Origin: Rhizobium favelukesii
GTDB lineage: Bacteria > Pseudomonadota > Alphaproteobacteria > Rhizobiales > Rhizobiaceae
NCBI RefSeq assembly: GCF_000577275.2
Contig: NZ_HG916854.1
Coordinates: forward strand, 310,001 to 374,000
Direction: 5' to 3'
Length of the DNA: 64,000 nt
The translations under genes and the position numbers were made by a program. Positions 59,505 to 64,000 of the stretch are shown here, one piece after another. The notes under the pieces were generated by a model that was not told where the DNA came from, did no database searches, and worked only from the letters and a program-made list of their open reading frames with translations. Every line of letters starts with the position of its first letter. Position 1 is the first letter of the stretch.

Positions 59505-61442
59505 TCATCGCGTCCTCTGTAGGTAGTCAGCCCGATCAAACGGGTCGGCACCCGAACGTGGCCGCGAAGCCGTTGAGCCAGATTTTCGAGCATAGTGATC
59601 AAAGGAACTCTCCAGCACGCCCGCGCCGCTCGACAGTCCCGCCAACTGTCGTTGAACGGTCTGAACCATCGCGGATGTTATCGTTCCCTCCAACCGGGCT
59701 ATGCCGCCGCTGATCAGCTGTCCTTTGGGGGACGCGCCACATTGTGCAAGCAGCGTGAGAGTGGCAGTTAATGCTGCCGCCGGTACCTCGAGAAGGAAAC
59801 GATCAACCGGCTCGCACACGACTGTATGCGCAGATGATAGAGCGGTCGCCAGTACCAATGGCGTCAGCTTTCGAAAGTCGGCGGCGGTGCTGGAAGGGGA
59901 AGAATGCCGCGCGGCTGTCATGGCCACATGGCAATCGATTACCTGCCAACCGTAGATGCCCGCTTTGAGCGTCTCGAAAACGGTTTCTTCGACCGCTCGG
60001 TAGAAACTCACCGGCATTTGCCCGACATCCACTTCCAGCGCGAAACTATTGCCCGCATCTTCCGGCCGCGGATCGACACGCAACCCAATCGTCGCAAGAA
60101 ATGGGTTTGGCTCCTTAAATATAATCTCAAGCCCGCTCCCGGTGCCGACAAGCCTTTCGGCGCAGATAGTCATGCTTTCCTCAAACGCGACGTCGAGGGC
60201 GAAGTCGTTTTGCAATGTGGCCTGGATAATCTCCTTTTGCACCTCGCCGTAGAGCGAGACGAACATCTCGCTGGTGTCGCCATTTATGCGCAGATTGATA
60301 AGCGGGTCTTGCTCTGAGAGTTGCTGAAGCGCCAACCAAAGTGCTGAAATGTCAGATGGCCGCCGCGGACGAACGCGGGTCTCAAGAGTAGGTGGCGCGA
60401 AATGAAAGCCGACGGTTGTGTTCCTACCGGCTCCCACCTCATTGCCAATGCGGGCATTGGCAAGCCCGCCGATCTTGGCGATCTGTCCAGCACTGACCTG
60501 ATTGACCTTCTCCAGCCGACCCTCGCTGAAGACTTGCATGGTTGCCACCTTGGCCGCGCCGGCCGGCAGTTCGAGATAGTCGCGCATCGCGACCCTACCA
60601 GAGGTCAGGTTGAGATATGCGAGTTTTTCTCCGCCCCATCCGCGTTCGATCTTGAAGATTTTTCCTTCGACCGGTCCTAGAGGGTCAGGATTTCGGCCTG
60701 GCAGCAGGGTTTCGATCGCTGCAATCAGGTCCGTAATACCGATGCCGGTCATCGCGGTTCCGCAAAATGCCGGATGCAAAAGACACTTCGCAACCTGGTC
60801 CGCAAGAGCTGCTCTGAGCCTCTCGATAGTCAGACTTTCGGGGGCCAAAATGAAATCACTGAGAAGAGTTTCGTCCTCGACAGCAAGGGCATCGCAGAAA
60901 GCAGAGAAATGAGGCTCCTGCATCATATCGACACCCTCCACCTTCGCGTGTCGGCCACCGGCATTCGTGACGGCTGACATTGCGACGGGTCGAACCGACA
61001 ATTGGCTGGCGATATCCCCTACGATTTCTGAATAACGCGCCCCGAGGCGGTCGATCTTATTGATGAAGAAAACGAACGGAACACCGAGACGCCGCAACGC
61101 CCGAACCAGGACTCTCGTCTGGGCCTGAACGCCCTCCACTGCCGAGACAACAACCACGGCAGCATCGAGTAATTGAAGTATCCGCTCGACCTCGGCGATG
61201 AAATCCGGATGTCCGGGCGTGTCGATGAGATTTACAACGAGGTCGCCGAGCGTGAAGGAAACCACAGCGGCCGCAATCGTGATGCCACGCTGTCGCTCGA
61301 GTTCAAGGCTGTCTGTCTGCGTGCTACCGGTATCGACGCTGCCGAGCTTGTCGATTGTGCCGGTGTCAAAAAGGAGTCGTTCCGTAAGGCTCGTTTTGCC
61401 TGCATCCACATGGGCGAGGATGCCCAGATTTAATGTGCGCAT
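59505..61442 (-). CDS. Ribosomal protection-type GTPase, Tet(M)/Otr(A) class
   Basis: 645 aa, near the 639-660 aa of Tet(M)-class proteins. GTPase motifs: AHVDAGKTSLTERLLFDTG (P-loop), QRGITIAAAVVSFTLGDLVV, LIDTPGHPDFIAEVERILQL (G3) and FINKIDRLGARY (G4). Domain II has GKIFKIERGWGGEKLAYLNL. Domains III-V follow (LNPFLATIGL-like NPFLATIGLRVDPRPEDAGN, SFYRAVEETVFETLKAGIYG). It is an EF-G paralogue of the kind that removes tetracycline from the ribosome. Whether this copy confers resistance or another translation role is unknown. No tet leader peptide or transposon genes are adjacent. Confidence 0.9.
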   Translation of the reverse strand: MRTLNLGILAHVDAGKTSLTERLLFDTGTIDKLGSVDTGSTQTDSLELERQRGITIAAAVVSFTLGDLVVNLIDTPGHPDFIAEVERILQLLDAAVVVVSAVEGVQAQTRVLVRALRRLGVPFVFFINKIDRLGARYSEIVGDIASQLSVRPVAMSAVTNAGGRHAKVEGVDMMQEPHFSAFCDALAVEDETLLSDFILAPESLTIERLRAALADQVAKCLLHPAFCGTAMTGIGITDLIAAIETLLPGRNPDPLGPVEGKIFKIERGWGGEKLAYLNLTSGRVAMRDYLELPAGAAKVATMQVFSEGRLEKVNQVSAGQIAKIGGLANARIGNEVGAGRNTTVGFHFAPPTLETRVRPRRPSDISALWLALQQLSEQDPLINLRINGDTSEMFVSLYGEVQKEIIQATLQNDFALDVAFEESMTICAERLVGTGSGLEIIFKEPNPFLATIGLRVDPRPEDAGNSFALEVDVGQMPVSFYRAVEETVFETLKAGIYGWQVIDCHVAMTAARHSSPSSTAADFRKLTPLVLATALSSAHTVVCEPVDRFLLEVPAAALTATLTLLAQCGASPKGQLISGGIARLEGTITSAMVQTVQRQLAGLSSGAGVLESSFDHYARKSGSTASRPRSGADPFDRADYLQRTR

Positions 61443-61644
61443 GTCTCATCAGCTTCTCAAAATTTCGGACTTGAGTTTTTTGAGAAGTGACTCGGCGCAT
61501 TGGGACCTCCAGGTCGGCTACTGTCGGATACCGCGAACCTCGCCTTCCAAGGAGCGCTCGTCAGTTGTAAACATGGAGCACCGGAACCGTCAAGCGCCAC
61601 CAGCAGTACCGAATTAATGATCACGCTCACGTGTTTTCCCGACC

Positions 61645-61818
61645 GAGCTCGAAGCACTGAGGGCTGTCACAACCCATCTCCTCGTATATTGCAACGGGCA
61701 TCTCGTTCGCGACGGTGAGACGGTCCACGCGGAGTCCAACGCAGACGCACTATTTCCGTCCCGGCGACCGATCGTTCGAAAGGGCAAAGTCATTCAGATA
61801 GAAAGGGTTGGAGCATGA
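61645..61818 (+). pseudogene. Coding-like fragment coupled to the phosphatase gene
   Basis: The frame ELEALRAVTTHLLVYCNGHL, VRDGETVHAESNADALFPSR then RPIVRKGKVIQIERVGA ends in a stop that overlaps the next ATG (ATGA). An in-frame stop lies at 61618-61620 and there is no usual start codon between. The ATG at 61619 lies one base out of frame. A frameshift near 61640 would restore a small protein. The family was not recognised. The remainder of 61443-61644 shows no gene. Confidence 0.4.
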
Positions 61819-62456
61819 GATTCACGTTTGCTATCGGCGACATACACGGATGCCTCACGCAACTGGAGGCGATGCTTCGCTGGATCGAACCCTATGGGCG
61901 CGGGACTGTCATTTTCCTCGGGGATTATGTCGACCGGGGACCTAATAGCCGGGGCGTTGTCGAGAGACTGATTGCCGGCCCTAAGTCGCCGGAGTGGAAA
62001 TGGATTGCACTTAAGGGCAACCACGAAGACATGATGGTGGGTGCGACGGAGGGCCGCTACGAAGAGTCCTGGTGGCTTGCAAGCGGTGGCATCGAGACGA
62101 TCCAGTCCTACGGCGGGCTCATTCCTCAGGCTCATTTAGATTGGGCCGATAGGCTGCCGCTCATCCACTCGGATCAGTACCGCATGTTCGTACATGCCGG
62201 GGTTAAAGACGGTGTCTATCTGGAGGATCAGACACCCCACGATCTGATGTGGACACGGTTCACTCCCTCCGACTCCAACGAATTCTGGGGCAAGCACCTC
62301 GTTCATGGCCATACCCCCTCAGCCCACAATCCCCGAACGATCGGCAATAGAACCAACGTCGACAGCGCATGTGTCTTCGATGGAAGGCTCTCATGTGCAG
62401 TCTTCGACGATGATGTCCCGGGAGCTCCGATTGAGTTCATTGAGGTGAAGACTTGA
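61815..62456 (+). CDS. PPP-family metallophosphoesterase
   Basis: 213 aa. The metal motifs are all present: AIGDIHGCLTQLEAMLRWIE, FLGDYVDRGPNSRGVVERLI, ALKGNHEDMMVGATEGRYEE, and the downstream His in FVHAGV and VHGHTPSAHNPRTIGN. This is the bacterial serine/threonine-phosphatase (or diadenosine-tetraphosphatase-like) form. Substrate could be a phosphoprotein or a nucleotide. Confidence 0.92.
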   Translation: MRFTFAIGDIHGCLTQLEAMLRWIEPYGRGTVIFLGDYVDRGPNSRGVVERLIAGPKSPEWKWIALKGNHEDMMVGATEGRYEESWWLASGGIETIQSYGGLIPQAHLDWADRLPLIHSDQYRMFVHAGVKDGVYLEDQTPHDLMWTRFTPSDSNEFWGKHLVHGHTPSAHNPRTIGNRTNVDSACVFDGRLSCAVFDDDVPGAPIEFIEVKT

Positions 62457-62613
62457 ACTAATCTCGGCCGTTCCTTGCGCCATCTACAAGACTGCCCGTC
62501 AGTGCGGCGTGCGCCGCGGAACTGTATAGCTGCTGCGGGGCCGTTCACATTGGCGTGACCCATGGTTGACTGTGGCACAAAAAACCGTTTCGGCCGTTTT
62601 CTTGTCAACGCAG

Positions 62614-63117
62614 ATGGTGAATACAATGAGGAAGCTCGCAGTCCTAAGCCTGTCTCTGTTGGCTGCATTTTCGACCGTGATGCCAGCGCAGGCTTTCCCA
62701 TCCCTCAACGGGCCGACGTTTCAAGCTTCGGACCCACAGTTTATTCAATATCGCAGGCACTTCCCCCGCGCATACGGCCGACATTACGGTGGCTCATGGG
62801 GCGGTTATGGAAACTACGGCCGCAGCTACCACGGCGGCTATCGGCCCTATGGTGGCTACCGGTATGGACGCTATGGCGGCTATGGCCGCGGCAACTACTA
62901 TGGTGGTTACAACGATTTCGGCCTGCTGTTCGGCGGACTGGCGACAGGCGCGATTATTGGCGGCATGCTGGCTCAGCCGAGGTATTATGCTTCGCCCAGT
63001 TATTCTGGCTACTCGCATGTTGACTGGTGTTATTCTCGATATCGATCCTATCGGGCATATGACAACACGTTTCAGCCTTACTACGGCCCCCGGCGCCAGT
63101 GCATCGGTCCTTACTAG
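62614..63117 (+). CDS. BA14K-family exported protein
   Basis: 167 aa from the ATG at 62614 (62626 is an alternative). The signal peptide is [20 protein letters not shown] then AQA. A Gly/Tyr-rich low-complexity region follows ([20 protein letters not shown]). The C-terminal BA14K signature is [20 protein letters not shown] then YYGPRRQC. The Brucella homologue is an immunoreactive lectin-like membrane protein, and the family is common in Rhizobiales. Confidence 0.92.
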   Translation: MVNTMRKLAVLSLSLLAAFSTVMPAQAFPSLNGPTFQASDPQFIQYRRHFPRAYGRHYGGSWGGYGNYGRSYHGGYRPYGGYRYGRYGGYGRGNYYGGYNDFGLLFGGLATGAIIGGMLAQPRYYASPSYSGYSHVDWCYSRYRSYRAYDNTFQPYYGPRRQCIGPY

Positions 63118-63219
63118 AATCCGTTCCCTGACGCCCACCGCGCCGAGGACAGCGGTCACCTGGAAGGGCAGCCCGGCACCAACGAATGATGGGCGAGTGA
63201 CGCCTATCCTTCAAACCGT

Positions 63220-63244
63220 GGAACCTTGGCAGAGAACCGCTGTT
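63220..63244 (+). promoter_or_regulatory. Candidate EcfG/RpoE2-type promoter
   Basis: GGAAC (63220-63224), 17 bp, GTT (63242-63244): the same spacing as at 24477-24501. The small lipoprotein gene starts 24 bp downstream (ATG 63269). Confidence 0.5.
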
Positions 63245-63268
63245 TGATGTCCTCGCATGGAGCATCGA

Positions 63269-63535
63269 ATGCGAATTATCCCAATGATTGAAAGCGCAAC
63301 GGTCGCAATTGCTTTGGCAGCTTGTACCACCTCAACGGCGCAGATCCAGCCGCTTCCAGGAAGCCTGACATACGGCGGCAGGGTAGTTCATTCTCCCTAT
63401 AGGCCAGGAACTGTCATCAAAAACACATTCCTCGGGAAGTTCGGCTACCGCATTAACGAGCGCTATGTCGTCCAGCCAGACGGGACGCTAAAACTCACAT
63501 ATCAAAACTGGGGGCAAGACTATTGGATCGAATGA
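63269..63535 (+). CDS. Small lipoprotein
   Basis: 88 aa from the ATG at 63269. MIESATVAIALAACTTSTAQ carries a lipobox (ALAAC), so Cys is lipidated. The mature part has TYGGRVVHSPYRPGTVIKNT and RINERYVVQPDGTLKLTYQN, beta-rich. The family is unknown. Its promoter is of the general-stress type. Confidence 0.75.
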   Translation: MRIIPMIESATVAIALAACTTSTAQIQPLPGSLTYGGRVVHSPYRPGTVIKNTFLGKFGYRINERYVVQPDGTLKLTYQNWGQDYWIE

Positions 63536-63885
63536 AGGTCCTCGGTCAGCCCGTCGCCGGTTTGTCACCCAGTCGGCAGGCTTCTCATTTTCAACCGGCC
63601 GGAAGCAGGCGGTTAAGGTCCCAAATACGATAAAAACGAGAGTGGCCTTTGTCGGCGTGCGATAGAAACCTGTTGCGCGCCGGCGGGGGCGCACAGAGCG
63701 TGCTTTTCGAGGACATCAGGCCCCGTCGCAAGGTCGTTGAGTGCGCACCAGACGATCTGGAAGATCCGTCATGGCGGCGATGAGCTTCTTGTGCCCCCCG
63801 GGGCCAGGTTCGGCGCGTGAGAAAAGGGCAGCGCTTTCACGACCGCAAAACGGCGGTGCGGAGGCAAGTTGAATGGCTTCTTCTG

Positions 63886-64000
63886 TCAGGTGCGATGGGC
63901 ATGCGGCCGGGCATGGCCGTGAACGCGCAGATAGCGTTCGTCAAGTTCGGCAACAATTTCAGCCCCTCTCTCACCGGCGTTTATTTTGAGCAACTCGTCG
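63886..64000 (-). CDS. 3' end of a gene running off the window
   Basis: The minus-strand frame entering from the right edge reads DELLKINAGERGAEIVAELD then ERYLRVHGHARPHAHRT and stops at 63886. Its regular helical content looks coding. The family cannot be named from this piece. The gap 63536-63885 shows no gene that I can support. Confidence 0.4.
   Translation of the reverse strand, partial: DELLKINAGERGAEIVAELDERYLRVHGHARPHAHRT

Noticed and set aside
62517..62545. EcfG-type promoter before the BA14K gene
   Set aside because: GGAAC is present, but GTT lies 20 bp downstream, outside the accepted spacing.
1..64000. CRISPR arrays, tRNA, rRNA, riboswitches, integrase or att sites
   Set aside because: No regularly spaced 25-40 bp repeats, tRNA cloverleaf, rRNA segment, classical riboswitch core or integrase gene was recognised by eye.

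Overview
The window looks like a piece of a GC-rich alphaproteobacterial genome, most likely Rhizobiaceae (Rhizobium/Ensifer/Shinella-like). The signs are a complete urtABCDE urea importer, a BA14K-family protein, DUF3300/DUF2950 secreted proteins, EcfG-type sigma signals, RES/Xre modules and typical rhizobial intergenic palindromes. No housekeeping genes, tRNA, rRNA, CRISPR array or prophage were seen. The many solute transporters, decayed insertion sequences and pseudogenes suggest an accessory replicon or chromosomal accessory region (inference).

Layout. 0-1 kb: a RES/Xre toxin-antitoxin pair cut by the window edge. 1.1-3.1 kb: an orphan sulfonate-type binding protein, a LysR remnant and a 23-bp tandem repeat. 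3.1-13.4 kb: a nitrogen module, in which a two-component system (an NCS1-transporter/hybrid histidine kinase fusion plus a REC-HTH regulator) is divergent from urtABCDE. 13.4-21.8 kb: a broken-up region with truncated HxlR, outer-membrane and conserved small genes, a lipoprotein hydrolase, a DUF2092 operon, a Fic protein whose catalytic His position is Gln, and a second RES/Xre pair bracketed by two direct copies of the 3' part of soxR. 21.8-25.8 kb: soxR divergent from an SDR/QueA-like operon with a clear SoxR box, then small stress-type genes and an ECF sigma factor. 25.9-32.5 kb: a six-gene operon (PotABCD-type ABC importer, Asp/Glu/hydantoin racemase, flavin reductase) divergent from a GntR regulator. 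32.7-34.1 kb: IS630 and IS481 remnants.

34-53 kb holds an envelope, ion and phosphate stress cluster: SulP x2, PPK2, a CYTH phosphatase, a winged-helix/TPR regulator, DUF3300/DUF2950, an MscS channel, an HlyD pair, a 2-TM K+ channel, a Ca2+/H+ antiporter and a dienelactone-hydrolase-like protein. A distinctive tandem 10-bp motif (GTAnCATnnn twice) lies upstream of at least five transcription units here and at the DUF2092 operon at 17 kb. It also lies at the promoter of the regulator itself, so I propose an unrecognised regulon controlled by that regulator. 53.5-58.7 kb: a ribose/xylose-type ABC operon and its LacI regulator. 58.9-64 kb: a GNAT gene with an amber codon, a Tet(M)-class ribosomal protection GTPase, a PPP-type phosphatase, a BA14K protein and a small lipoprotein.

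A second possible regulatory layer is general stress: GGAAC-N18-TT promoters, the EcfG/RpoE2 consensus, lie before several small genes (14.3, 24.5 and 63.2 kb) and near an ECF sigma gene at 25.2 kb. All functional statements rest on reading the sequence and family knowledge; no searches were run.
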